From the NCBI RefSeq assembly GCF_014652935.1, contig NZ_BMZT01000006.1, positions 62,001 to 126,000 of the forward strand: a DNA stretch of 64,000 nucleotides, read 5' to 3'. Position numbers and translations under genes: made by a program. This DNA comes from Luteimonas padinae. Lineage in GTDB: Bacteria; Pseudomonadota; Gammaproteobacteria; Xanthomonadales; Xanthomonadaceae. This document shows positions 29,185 through 37,660 of this stretch, piece by piece. Positions within the stretch are counted from its first letter, which is position 1. Each line of letters begins with the position of its first letter. The notes under the pieces are model-generated. The model was not told the origin of the DNA, made no database searches, and saw nothing but the letters and a program-made list of their open reading frames with translations.

Positions 29185-30245
29185 GCCGCCACCTCCGCCG
29201 CCAGGGCATCGCGCAGGATGGCGTCGAAGCGGCCGTCGTCCTTGAGGAAGGCGTCGTGGCCGTGCGGCGAGCGCAGGACGCGCAGCCTGGCGGGTCCGGC
29301 CAGGCCTTCGACCAGGGCCACCGCCTCGGACAGCGGCACCAGCGGATCGCCTTCCACCGCGACCACGGTGGCCGGCACGTCGATGGCGGCCGGATCGACG
29401 CGATGGATGTCCAGCGACTCCGACAGCCGCTGCCAGGCCACCACCGGCGTCTTCGCCACGAAGCGCGCGCCGGCGGCGTCGAGATAGTCCTCGGCGGCCA
29501 CGCGGACGCGGCCGTTCACCACCTCGGCCGGCGCGTCGAAGCGCTCGGCGAAGCCGTCACCGCTGCGGTAACCGAGCATCGCGAACTGCCGGGCCAGTGC
29601 CAGGCCCTGGCCGTCCGCACACTGCAGTTCGCCCAGCGCCACCGCGCGGCGCTGCAGGGCACGCCACGCCGCCGCCCATGGATGGGCGCGGTGCGCGCCG
29701 CTCACCGCCACCAGCCGTTCCAGCCGCGTCCCATGCCGCGCCGCGAACTGCAGCGCCACCGCGGCGCCGTAGGAATAGCCGACGAAGGCGCGCAGCCGCG
29801 CGATGCCCAGCGCATCGAGCAGCACCGCCGCGGCATCGGCCTGGTCGGTGGTGTCGATCACCGCGTCGAGACCCCCGTCGGCGCCGACGTGGTCGAAGGC
29901 CAGCAGGCGCAGGCGTGCCGGGTCCAGCGCGCGGCCTTCCCCGACCACGGCCCCGGCCCAGCCACGCTCCGGGAACGTCGCGCTGGCTGCGAGGTGGCGA
30001 CTGGCGGAAATGCCGCCGGACACCAGCACGACCGGTGCGCCTTCGGGACCTGCGAGTTCGTAGGCCAGGCGCAGCGGGCGGCAGCCGGCATGGCGCATGG
30101 GCAGCACCACATCGACCTGCCCGCGCACGGCGGGATGGCCGCCGCCGGCTGGAGCGGCGATGGAAGGTGGCACGGCGGCGTCCGCCTGCGGGTCGCATGC
30201 GGACGGGATCACGGTGGAGGAGAGGGCGCGGTCTTCGAGGCTCAT
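29181..30245 (-). CDS. metX: Homoserine O-acyltransferase (MetX family)
   Basis: 354-residue alpha/beta hydrolase-fold acyltransferase that activates homoserine for methionine synthesis. Nucleophile Ser158 in GYSYG, acid Asp300 (VEGDPLVP) and His330 (SPHGHDAFL). The oxyanion block reads SGGISASRH rather than the HALTGDSH of acetyltransferases; in Xanthomonadaceae MetX enzymes of this kind have been described as succinyltransferases, so the acyl donor is uncertain. About 45 N-terminal residues are unconserved-looking. No convincing Shine-Dalgarno precedes the ATG at 30245. First gene of metX-metB-hom, under a SAM-I riboswitch. Confidence 0.9.
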   Translation of the reverse strand: MSLEDRALSSTVIPSACDPQADAAVPPSIAAPAGGGHPAVRGQVDVVLPMRHAGCRPLRLAYELAGPEGAPVVLVSGGISASRHLAASATFPERGWAGAVVGEGRALDPARLRLLAFDHVGADGGLDAVIDTTDQADAAAVLLDALGIARLRAFVGYSYGAAVALQFAARHGTRLERLVAVSGAHRAHPWAAAWRALQRRAVALGELQCADGQGLALARQFAMLGYRSGDGFAERFDAPAEVVNGRVRVAAEDYLDAAGARFVAKTPVVAWQRLSESLDIHRVDPAAIDVPATVVAVEGDPLVPLSEAVALVEGLAGPARLRVLRSPHGHDAFLKDDGRFDAILRDALAAEVAA

Positions 30246-30355
30246 GGCGATATCCGGAGGAGGACAAGGCCATCGATGCCGCGGGGCATGCCGGTGCGAT
30301 GGGCGTCGCCCGACGGCGGCGACGCGACGGGAACCGCCACGTGGGCGGTCCTCGG

Positions 30356-30472
30356 CCATCTTCCGGTGGACACACAGGTCCCCGCAGGACTTGGCACAGC
30401 GAACGGGGCTTGCGCCCCATCCAGTTGCCCCGGCGTCGTCGGGCCTGTCCCTCGGCCGGTCTCGATGGATGG
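30356..30472 (-). promoter_or_regulatory. SAM-I (S-box) riboswitch upstream of metX
   Basis: On the minus strand the leader contains the SAM-I core blocks in order: P1 strand CCATC, GAGACCGG, GAGGGACAGGCCC, a GACGCCGGGGCAAC segment, a GGGGC-GCAA-GCCCC stem, GTGCCAAGTCCTGC, and the P1 partner GATGG (30356-30360). These match the known S-box consensus (GAGGGA, GGCCC, CGGCAACC, GTGC-AA-TCC). Aptamer length about 117. The 110 bases after it hold GC-rich stems (for example ACCGCC-ACGT-GGCGGT) but no T-run, so control is more likely translational or Rho-dependent. When SAM is high the met operon should be off. Confidence 0.88.
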
Positions 30473-30502
30473 CGTGCAGGTTGGCAGCGCCCGCGACGAT
30501 TG

Positions 30503-30532
30503 TCAATCGCTTTATCCGGATAAAGCGATTGA
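30503..30532. promoter_or_regulatory. Perfect 30-bp palindrome, candidate operator
   Basis: The half-site TCAATCGCTTTATCC is followed at once by its exact reverse complement. It sits between metX (with its S-box) and the divergent lipoprotein gene. On the minus strand a TTGACA hexamer (30506-30501), a consensus -35, overlaps its edge, with a poor -10. Position and symmetry suggest a dimeric regulator acting on the met promoter in addition to the riboswitch; which regulator is unknown (a methionine or SAH-responsive one is a guess). Confidence 0.7.
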
Positions 30533-30587
30533 TCAGTTCCCGGCGCCACGGGCGCCCGCCGACCTCCCGCGGACGCGCCCGCGGCCG

Positions 30588-30593
30588 CATAAT
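30588..30593 (+). promoter_or_regulatory. -10 box of the phytase-like gene, leaderless spacing
   Basis: CATAAT, then CCGCGC, then ATG at 30600. Six-base spacing places the start site on the initiation codon. The rest of 30533-30587 shows no other element. Confidence 0.5.
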
Positions 30594-30599
30594 CCGCGC

Positions 30600-31691
30600 A
30601 TGTCGAAATCCATCCTTGCAGCGGCGCTCGCCCTGGCCGTCGCCGGCTGCGCCAGCACCTTCCTGCCCGCGTCCTCCCCTCCTTCCGCCACCGTCCCGGC
30701 TTCGAACCTGGTGGCCGAGGCCTGGGTCTCCCCCGAGCTTCCGGACGAAGAACTCGATTCGATCGCCACCTGGGCAGACGGCGACGGCGGCACCCTCCTG
30801 CTGGCCACGGGCAAGTCGACCCACCGCCTGGCGCTGTTCGATGGCGACAGCGGCGCGCCGCTGCGCACGGTCGGCGCGCGCGGCAAGGCCCCGGGCGAGT
30901 TCACCCGGCCCAACGGCCTGGCCGTGTCCGGCAACATGCTGTTCGTGGTCGAGCGCGACACGCCGCGCGTACAGCTGCTGTCGCTGCCCGACCTCAGGCC
31001 CCAGGCCTCCTTCGGCGGCGACGAGCTGCGCGCGCCCTATGGCATCTGGCTGCGCGAATCCGCGCACCGCGAACTCGAGGCCTTCGTCACCGACAGCTTC
31101 ATGTACGGCGAGCGCCATGACGTGGTCCCGCCGGCGGAGGAGCTCGCCCAGCGCGTTCGCCGCTATCGCCTGCGATTCGACGACCAGGGCCACCTCGACG
31201 CCACCTACGCCGGCTCCTTCGGCGAGACCGACGGCCCGGCACGGCTGAACATGGTCGAATCGATCGCCGGCGACCCGGTGCACGACCGCCTGCTGGTGGC
31301 CGAGGAGGACCGCACCAGCCCCTCCAACCTGCATGTCTACGGCTTCGACGGCGGCTGGAGCGGCCGCAGCCTGCCCGAAGGCACCTTCGCCGGCGAGGCC
31401 GAGGGCGTAGTGCTCTGGGCCTGCAGCGCGCGCAGCGGCTACTGGCTGGCGGTGGACCAGCAGGCACCGCTGACCTGGTTCCACCTCTTCGACCGCGAGA
31501 CGCTCGCCCCCGCCGGCAGCTTCCATGGCGCGGTGACCGCGAACACCGACGGCATCGCCCTGCATGCCGCGACCACGCCGCGCTTCCCCGGCGGCGTGCT
31601 GTACGCGGTGCACGACGACCGTGCGGTGTCCGCCTTCGATCTGCGCGACATCGCCAGGCAGTTGGACCTGGATCCCGCCTGCGCGGACTGA
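30600..31691 (+). CDS. Phytase-like beta-propeller lipoprotein
   Basis: 363 residues. Lipoprotein signal with lipobox VAGC (Cys17), then a six-bladed-propeller-type domain: SIATWADGDGGTLLLATGKST, RTVGARGKAPGEFTRPNGLAV, FVVERDTPRVQLLSLPDL, and later the acidic clusters SIAGDPVHDRLLVAEEDR and TDGIAL resembling the Ca-binding residues of beta-propeller phytases. Substrate (phytate or another phosphoester) is unproven; it may simply be an NHL-type propeller. Likely outer- or inner-membrane anchored, facing the periplasm. Followed 3 bases later by the M23 peptidase gene. Confidence 0.72.
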   Translation: MSKSILAAALALAVAGCASTFLPASSPPSATVPASNLVAEAWVSPELPDEELDSIATWADGDGGTLLLATGKSTHRLALFDGDSGAPLRTVGARGKAPGEFTRPNGLAVSGNMLFVVERDTPRVQLLSLPDLRPQASFGGDELRAPYGIWLRESAHRELEAFVTDSFMYGERHDVVPPAEELAQRVRRYRLRFDDQGHLDATYAGSFGETDGPARLNMVESIAGDPVHDRLLVAEEDRTSPSNLHVYGFDGGWSGRSLPEGTFAGEAEGVVLWACSARSGYWLAVDQQAPLTWFHLFDRETLAPAGSFHGAVTANTDGIALHAATTPRFPGGVLYAVHDDRAVSAFDLRDIARQLDLDPACAD

Positions 31692-31694
31692 TCC

Positions 31695-32537
31695 GTGCGT
31701 GCCCGTCCTCTCCTCAGGGTGCGGTCAGCCGGCTTCGCCCTGGCGGTGGCGATCACCGTCGCGGCCCTGGCGGTCGCGTCGCCCGCCCTCGCAGCGGACG
31801 ACGGCCCGGCACCGCTGGCGCGGCTGGACATCGTCGACCGCGGGCAGGGTCCGGAAGCCTGGGCGGAAAACCTGCTGTCGGGTCCGATCGAAGTGGTGCT
31901 GCGTTCCATCGGCCCCGCGCCCCCGGCGCAGCCGGCGCTGCCCGCACGCGCCACGGTCCCGGCTCGCGCGCGGGTGCTGGTCAGCCGCATCCAGCGCGCC
32001 GATGCGCAACTCGTGCTCGAGGTCGTCCCGGGGCATCCCGGCGCGCGTCCGCTCGACGTGGAGTACGCCTGGCCGCTGGGAACGCACGTGCTGCGCGTCG
32101 GCCAGGGCTGGGGCGGCGTTTTCAGCCACCGCGACGACGAGAACCGCCATGCCGTCGACTTCGCCGTGCCCGAGGGCACGCCCGTGCTGGCGGCGCGCGA
32201 CGGCGTGGTGATGCAGGCCGAGGCCCGCTTCGCCGGCGGCGGCCTGCGCTCCACCGACGACACCGCCCGCGCCAACTTCATCCGCATCCTCCACGACGAC
32301 GGCACCATGGCCCTCTACGCCCACCTCGCCCCGGGCGGCACCAGCGTCGCCGCGGGCGACCGCGTGCGCCGCGGCCAGCGCATCGGCACCTCGGGCAATA
32401 CCGGCTACAGCGGCGGCCCGCACCTGCACTTCGTCGTCCAGGCCAACCGCGGCCTGCGCCTGGCCTCGATCCCGTTCCGGATGTTCGGCCCCGGCGGGAT
32501 CCTGCGTTTCAGCGAGACTGCGGCGGGCGTGGAGTAA
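31695..32537 (+). CDS. Exported M23 (LytM-type) peptidase
   Basis: 280 residues starting with GTG at 31695. Signal peptide (about 1-34, AxA site ASPALA-ADD), a beta-rich middle region, and a C-terminal LytM domain (about 145-262): HRDDENRHAVDFAVPEGTPVLA in parts, GVVMQAE, ILHDDGTMALYAHL and the zinc motif GPHLHF near 241-246. Probably cleaves or regulates cleavage of peptidoglycan peptides in the periplasm. Tightly linked to the preceding lipoprotein gene. Confidence 0.85.
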   Translation: MRARPLLRVRSAGFALAVAITVAALAVASPALAADDGPAPLARLDIVDRGQGPEAWAENLLSGPIEVVLRSIGPAPPAQPALPARATVPARARVLVSRIQRADAQLVLEVVPGHPGARPLDVEYAWPLGTHVLRVGQGWGGVFSHRDDENRHAVDFAVPEGTPVLAARDGVVMQAEARFAGGGLRSTDDTARANFIRILHDDGTMALYAHLAPGGTSVAAGDRVRRGQRIGTSGNTGYSGGPHLHFVVQANRGLRLASIPFRMFGPGGILRFSETAAGVE

Positions 32538-32546
32538 GGGCAAAAG

Positions 32547-32773
32547 ATTTGCCACGGATGACGCGGATGGGCGCGGATTTACACGGATAAAGCAGAAGAG
32601 ACGAAAAAGCGTCTTTGGCCGCGGATCTGCGCGGATCTGCGCCGATTGCGCGGATCCGGGCAAGGTGCCTTTGCCGCAGGGTCGCAGGGCTGGAGGGGGT
32701 CATGGCGTGGAGCACCCTTCGCCCTGGCTTGATCCGCGAAAATCCGTGTCATCCGCGTCATCCGCGGTAAAAC
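32547..32773. repeat. MITE-like element with degenerate terminal inverted repeats
   Basis: The 327-base gap before prfC is mostly this element. The left end TTTGCCACGGATGACGCGGA (from 32547) and the right end (32733-32773) are inverted repeats of about 40 bp at roughly 80% identity, built from GCGGAT/CACGGAT units. The interior repeats GCGGATCTGCGCGGATCTGC. CGGATGACGCGGAT-type sequences are dispersed in many proteobacterial genomes. No transposase is present. Confidence 0.75.
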
Positions 32774-32811
32774 GCCCGCCCTCACTCCCGCCGCAGCCCT
32801 ACAGCCCCCCG

Positions 32812-32817
32812 TATAAT
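32812..32817 (+). promoter_or_regulatory. -10 box of prfC
   Basis: Consensus TATAAT in CCCCGTATAATCCCC, 48 bases before the prfC ATG. No good -35, as with other promoters here. Confidence 0.6.
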
Positions 32818-32864
32818 CCCCGGCTTCCCCGTAGAGTCCCGGCGCCAGCGCGGCGGGTATCGCC

Positions 32865-34469
32865 ATGCCCGACGTTGCCGCCGAAGCCCGCCGCCGCCGC
32901 ACCTTCGCGATCATTTCGCACCCCGACGCCGGCAAGACCACGCTCACCGAGAAGCTGCTGCTGTTCGGCGGCGCGATCCAGATGGCCGGCTCGGTCAAGG
33001 GCCGCAAGGCCGCGCGCCATGCCACGTCCGACTGGATGAAGCTCGAGCAGGAGCGCGGCATCTCGGTCACCAGCTCGGTGATGCAGTTCCCCTACGGCGA
33101 CCACATCGTCAACCTGCTCGACACCCCCGGCCACGCCGACTTCGGCGAGGACACCTACCGCGTGCTGACCGCGGTCGACAGCGCGCTGATGGTGATCGAC
33201 GTCGCCAAGGGCGTCGAGGAGCGCACGATCAAGCTGATGGAGGTGTGCCGCATGCGCGACACGCCGATCATGACCTTCATCAACAAGCTCGACCGCGAGG
33301 GCAAGGACCCGATCGAGCTGCTGGACGAAGTGGAGACGGTGCTCGGCATCCAGTGCGCGCCAGTCACCTGGCCGATCGGGATGGGCAAGCGCCTGAAGGG
33401 CGTGGTGCATCTGGTCAGCGGCGAAGTGCACCTGTACGAGCAGGGCCGCAACTTCACCCGCCAGGATTCGACGATCTTCGCCTCGATCGACGATCCGCAG
33501 CTCGAGGCCCGCATCGGCGCGCAGATGCTGTCCGAGCTGCGCGACGAGCTGGAGCTGGTGCAGGGCGCGAGCCATGCCTTCGACCTCGACGAGTACCGCG
33601 CCGGGCGGCAGACGCCGGTGTTCTTCGGCTCGGCGGTGAACAACTTCGGCGTGCAGCCGCTGCTCGACTTCTTCGTCAGGCACGCGCCCTCGCCGCAGCC
33701 GCGCGAGACCACCGGGCGCGTGGTCGCCGCCGACGAACCGAAGCTCAGCGGCTTCGTGTTCAAGATCCAGGCCAACATGGACCCGCAGCACCGCGACCGC
33801 GTCGCCTTCATGCGCGTGTGCTCGGGCCGCTTCGAGGCCGGCATGAAGGCCTTCCACGTGCGCAGCGGCAAGGAGATGAAGCTCGCCAACGCGCTGACCT
33901 TCATGGCCAGCGACCGCGAGATCGCCGCCGAGGCGTATCCGGGCGACGTGATCGGCATCCACAACCACGGCACGATCTCGATCGGCGACACCTTCACCGA
34001 GGGCGAGCAGTTCACTTTCACCGGCATCCCGAACTTCGCGCCCGAACTGTTCCGCCGCGCGCGCCTGCGCGACCCGCTGAAGCTCAAGCAGCTGCAGAAG
34101 GGCCTGGAACAGCTGAGCGAGGAAGGCGCCACCCAGTTCTTCCGCCCGCTGATGTCCAACGACCTGATCCTGGGCGCGGTCGGCGTGCTGCAGTTCGACG
34201 TCGCGGCGTACCGCCTCAAGGCCGAGTACGGCGTGGACGCCATCTTCGAACCGGTCGGCGTGGCGACCACGCGCTGGATCCGCTGCGACAGCGAGAAGAA
34301 GCTGGAGGAGTTCCGCGAGAAGAACGCCATGAACCTCGGCCTCGACGCCGCCGGCGAACTCGTCTACCTCGCGCCGAGCCGCGTGAACCTGCAGCTCGCG
34401 CAGGAGCGCTGGCCCGACGTCCGCTTCGACGCCACCCGCGAGGCCGCGCACACCCGCCCGGAGGGATGA
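32865..34469 (+). CDS. prfC: Peptide chain release factor 3
   Basis: 534-residue translational GTPase that recycles release factors 1 and 2 from the ribosome. G1 SHPDAGKTT near 18-26, switch-I region [12 protein letters not shown]3 DTPGHADF, G4 NKLDRE and RF3-specific domains II and III (for example [38 protein letters not shown]). Standard length. Stands alone with a consensus -10. Confidence 0.96.
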   Translation: MPDVAAEARRRRTFAIISHPDAGKTTLTEKLLLFGGAIQMAGSVKGRKAARHATSDWMKLEQERGISVTSSVMQFPYGDHIVNLLDTPGHADFGEDTYRVLTAVDSALMVIDVAKGVEERTIKLMEVCRMRDTPIMTFINKLDREGKDPIELLDEVETVLGIQCAPVTWPIGMGKRLKGVVHLVSGEVHLYEQGRNFTRQDSTIFASIDDPQLEARIGAQMLSELRDELELVQGASHAFDLDEYRAGRQTPVFFGSAVNNFGVQPLLDFFVRHAPSPQPRETTGRVVAADEPKLSGFVFKIQANMDPQHRDRVAFMRVCSGRFEAGMKAFHVRSGKEMKLANALTFMASDREIAAEAYPGDVIGIHNHGTISIGDTFTEGEQFTFTGIPNFAPELFRRARLRDPLKLKQLQKGLEQLSEEGATQFFRPLMSNDLILGAVGVLQFDVAAYRLKAEYGVDAIFEPVGVATTRWIRCDSEKKLEEFREKNAMNLGLDAAGELVYLAPSRVNLQLAQERWPDVRFDATREAAHTRPEG

Positions 34470-34535
34470 TGACGCTTCGGCCGCGGTAACGCCCGCGTAT
34501 GGCATGATCGTGGCGTCCTCCCCCGGGATTCCACC

Positions 34536-35183
34536 GTGACCGCGATGAGCCTGCGCGAAAAGCGCGAGGAGCTGGCCAGTGCGCTGACGCACGGGCTGGG
34601 CGCGACGGCCGCACTGGCCGGCGGGGCAGTGCTGGTGACGCTGGCGGCGGTCTTCGGCAATGGCTGGCAGCTGGGCGCGGCGATCGTGTTCGGCATCACC
34701 CTGCTCATGCTCTACCTCGCGTCGACGCTGTACCACGCCTTCCAGCATCCGGTGCTCAAGGGCCGGCTGAAGGTGTTCGACCACTGCGCGATCTACCTGC
34801 TGATCGCGGGCACCTACACGCCGTTCACCCTGGTCGGACTGCGTGGCCCCTGGGGCTGGGGACTGTTCGCCGCCATCTGGACGCTGGCGCTGGCCGGCGT
34901 GGTGTTCAAGCTGTTCTACACCGGGCGGTTCAAGCGCCTGTCGACGCTGGTCTACGTGGCGATGGGCTGGCTGGTGCTGGTGGCGATCAAGCCGGTGCTG
35001 GCCGCGCTCGATGCCTGGACCTTCGGCTGGCTGATCGCCGGCGGTGTGTTCTACACGCTGGGCACGATCTTCTACCACCGCGAGTCGATCCCCTACTCGC
35101 ATGCGATCTGGCACCTGTTCTGCATCGCCGGAAGCGTCTGCCACTACGTCGCGGTGATGGCGCAGGTCACGCTGCCGGCCTGA
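34536..35183 (+). CDS. Hemolysin III / PAQR family membrane protein
   Basis: 215 residues with seven predicted helices. Family signatures: EELASALTHGLGA near the N-terminus, LYLASTLYHAF with the conserved S-x-x-x-H, FDHCAIYLLIAGTYTPF, and a late HAIWHLFCIAGSVCHY, giving the Ser/His/Asp metal site typical of PAQR hydrolases. Translated from GTG at 34536 or ATG nine bases later. Despite the family name, cytolysis is not established for most members; E. coli YqfA influences membrane fatty acid balance. Confidence 0.88.
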   Translation: MTAMSLREKREELASALTHGLGATAALAGGAVLVTLAAVFGNGWQLGAAIVFGITLLMLYLASTLYHAFQHPVLKGRLKVFDHCAIYLLIAGTYTPFTLVGLRGPWGWGLFAAIWTLALAGVVFKLFYTGRFKRLSTLVYVAMGWLVLVAIKPVLAALDAWTFGWLIAGGVFYTLGTIFYHRESIPYSHAIWHLFCIAGSVCHYVAVMAQVTLPA

Positions 35184-35259
35184 ACGGCGGCCATCACGTT
35201 CACTGCTGTTTTACCGCGTTCGCGGGAGGCTGGCCTCCGCATTCCACCGGAGCCGGCGC

Positions 35260-37215
35260 ATGCCGACGGAGCCCACTTCCCCAGCCGGCCCGCGCGCCAA
35301 GGCGCTGCGGGCCATGCGGATCCATCCATGGCGGACGGCCACGGCCGTTGCGGCGGTCGCGCTGATGGTGCTGGTGCTGCTGTGGGACTGGAACTGGTTC
35401 AAGGGCCCGATCGAACGCATCGTCTCGGCGCGCACCGGCCGCAGCTTCGACATCGGCGGCGACCTCGACGTCGACCTCGGCCGCACCACCATCGTCCGCG
35501 CCGACCGCCTCGCGCTCGGCAACGCGGACTGGTCCGACAGCCCGGAGATGGCGACCACCGACCGCCTGGAGTTGCACGTCCGCGTATTCCCGCTCCTGGC
35601 CGGCCGTGTGCACATTCCGGAACTGCGCCTGGCCAGTCCCGACCTGCTGCTGGAAACCGGCGACGAGGGCGGCAACTGGATCTTCGAGGGCATGTCCGGC
35701 GAGGGCGAGGGGCCGCGCATCGACCACCTGCAGATCGACGCCGGCAGGCTGCGCTTCATCGACGCCGGCCAGCAGACCGACGTGGATCTCGCGGTCGCCA
35801 GCGAGGACAGCGGGGACCCGTCGTTGCGTCCGCTGTCGCTGCACGGCGACGGCCACTGGAAGGGCGAGCCGTTCGAACTCACGGGCGCGGTCGCGTCTCC
35901 GCTCGCGCTGCGCGAGACGGAGACGCCCTACGCCATCGACCTGCGCGCCTCCGCCGGCGCCACCCGCGCCCACGCGCGCGGCGCGATCACGCGCCTCCTC
36001 GGCCTGTCCGCCTTCGACGTCCAGATGGCGCTGTCGGGCAAGGACCTGGAAGACCTCTACCCGCTGCTCGGCATCGCGCTGCCGCACACGCCGGCCTACG
36101 AGCTCGACGGCCGCCTGGTCCGCGACGACGCGGTCTGGCGCTACGAGGGCTTCAACGGCAAGGTCGGCGACAGCGACCTCGCCGGCACCGCGAAGATCAC
36201 CACCGGGCGCGAGCGCCTGCTGTTCGAGGGCGACCTGCGTTCGAAGCGGCTCGACTTCGACGACCTCGCCGGCTTCGTCGGCGGCGCCCCGGACAGCGGT
36301 GCCGGCGAAACCGGCAATGCCGAGCTCGAAGCCGAGGCGGCCGAGCGCGCCGCCGAGGGCAAGCTGATCCCGGACACGCCCTACGAGCTGGCCAAGCTCC
36401 GCACCATGGACGCCGACGTCCGCTGGAAGGCCGGCCGCATCGAGGCGCCCGGCTGGCCGCTGGACGACATGGACGTCCACATCCTGCTCGAGGCCGGCCT
36501 GCTCAGGCTCGATCCGCTGGACTTCGGCGTGTCGGGCGGCCGCATCCGTTCCACCGTGCGCATGGACGCGCGACAGGACACGATCCAGACCCATGCCGCA
36601 ATCCGCGCGCGCGGCCTGGAGATCGGCCGGCTCTTCCCGGACGCCGAACTGGCGCGTGACGCCGTGGGACGCATCAGCGGTGACGTCGACCTGGCCGGCA
36701 CCGGCAATTCGGTGGCGCGCATGCTGGCCACCGCCGATGGCGCCGCGACGCTGGGCATGGGCCGCGGCGCGATCAGCAACCTGCTGCTCGAACTCGCCGG
36801 CCTGGATATCTACGAGGCGCTCAAGTTCCTGCTCGGCAAGGACCGCAAGGTGGCGATCCGCTGCGCCTTCGGCGACTTCTCGGTGCAAGACGGCGTCATG
36901 GCCACCCGCGCCCTGGCCTTCGACACCGAGGACACCATCATCGTCGGCGAGGGCACGGTGGATTTGGGCGAGGAGCAGCTGGACCTGGTGCTGAAGCCCC
37001 GGCCCAAGGACCGCAGCATCCTGGCGCTGCGCTCGCCCCTGGTGATCGACGGCAGCTTCCGCGATCCGGGCTTCCGTCCCGACATGGGGCGGCTCGGCCT
37101 GCGCGGCGCGATCGCGCTGACGCTGGCCAGCATCACCCCGCCGGCTGCCCTGCTGGCGACGCTGGAGCTGGGCCCGGGCGAGGACAGCAACTGCGGCGGC
37201 GAGTACGCGCAGTAG
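35260..37215 (+). CDS. AsmA family protein
   Basis: 651-residue protein with an N-terminal membrane helix (about 27-46, ATAVAAVALMVLVLLWDW) and a long periplasmic AsmA body: FKGPIERIVSARTGRSFDI at its start, repeated beta-strand blocks, and the C-terminal AsmA_2 region (GDFSVQDGVMATRALAFD). AsmA-like proteins are thought to bridge lipids between membranes; the closest functional assignment here is general envelope maintenance (inference). ATG at 35260; no close partner genes. Confidence 0.87.
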   Translation: MPTEPTSPAGPRAKALRAMRIHPWRTATAVAAVALMVLVLLWDWNWFKGPIERIVSARTGRSFDIGGDLDVDLGRTTIVRADRLALGNADWSDSPEMATTDRLELHVRVFPLLAGRVHIPELRLASPDLLLETGDEGGNWIFEGMSGEGEGPRIDHLQIDAGRLRFIDAGQQTDVDLAVASEDSGDPSLRPLSLHGDGHWKGEPFELTGAVASPLALRETETPYAIDLRASAGATRAHARGAITRLLGLSAFDVQMALSGKDLEDLYPLLGIALPHTPAYELDGRLVRDDAVWRYEGFNGKVGDSDLAGTAKITTGRERLLFEGDLRSKRLDFDDLAGFVGGAPDSGAGETGNAELEAEAAERAAEGKLIPDTPYELAKLRTMDADVRWKAGRIEAPGWPLDDMDVHILLEAGLLRLDPLDFGVSGGRIRSTVRMDARQDTIQTHAAIRARGLEIGRLFPDAELARDAVGRISGDVDLAGTGNSVARMLATADGAATLGMGRGAISNLLLELAGLDIYEALKFLLGKDRKVAIRCAFGDFSVQDGVMATRALAFDTEDTIIVGEGTVDLGEEQLDLVLKPRPKDRSILALRSPLVIDGSFRDPGFRPDMGRLGLRGAIALTLASITPPAALLATLELGPGEDSNCGGEYAQ

Positions 37216-37228
37216 CGCCGCGGCGCGG

Positions 37229-37660
37229 TCAGGAGGTGATGTAGCGCTGCAGGTGCTCGAGTTCGCGCTGCTGCTCCTCGATCACCGCTTTGACCAGGTC
37301 GCCGATCGAGACCAGCCCGACGACCTCGTCGCCGGCGACCACCGGCAGGTGCCGCACGCGGCGCTCGGTGACCAGCTGCATGCAGGCCTCGGCCACGTCG
37401 TCCATGCGCACTGTGGCGACCTCGGCGGTCATGATGTCGCGCACCGGCGTGTCCTTCGAGGAACGCCCTTCGAGGACGATCTTCCTGGCGTAGTCGCGCT
37501 CGGACACCATCCCGGCCAGCCGCCCGCCGGGCTCCAGCACCACCAGCGCACCGATCCCCTTCTCCGCCATCAACCGGATCGCGTCGATCACCGCCGCATC
37601 CGGCCCGATCGCGAAGACCTCAGGGCCCTTGGACTCCAGCAGTTGCCTCACCGTACGCAT
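37229..37660 (-). CDS. Tandem CBS domain protein
   Basis: 143 residues forming one CBS pair (about 8-62 and 72-128): IGPDAAVIDAIRLMAEKGIGALVV and MTAEVATVRMDDVAEACMQLV, each closing with D-G or D-E-V-G-L-V-S-IGD. No catalytic domain is attached. CBS pairs bind adenine nucleotides. The first 41 bases overlap the 3' end of the upstream glycosyltransferase gene. A TATGCT box lies about 35 bases upstream, inside that gene. Confidence 0.88.
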   Translation of the reverse strand: MRTVRQLLESKGPEVFAIGPDAAVIDAIRLMAEKGIGALVVLEPGGRLAGMVSERDYARKIVLEGRSSKDTPVRDIMTAEVATVRMDDVAEACMQLVTERRVRHLPVVAGDEVVGLVSIGDLVKAVIEEQQRELEHLQRYITS

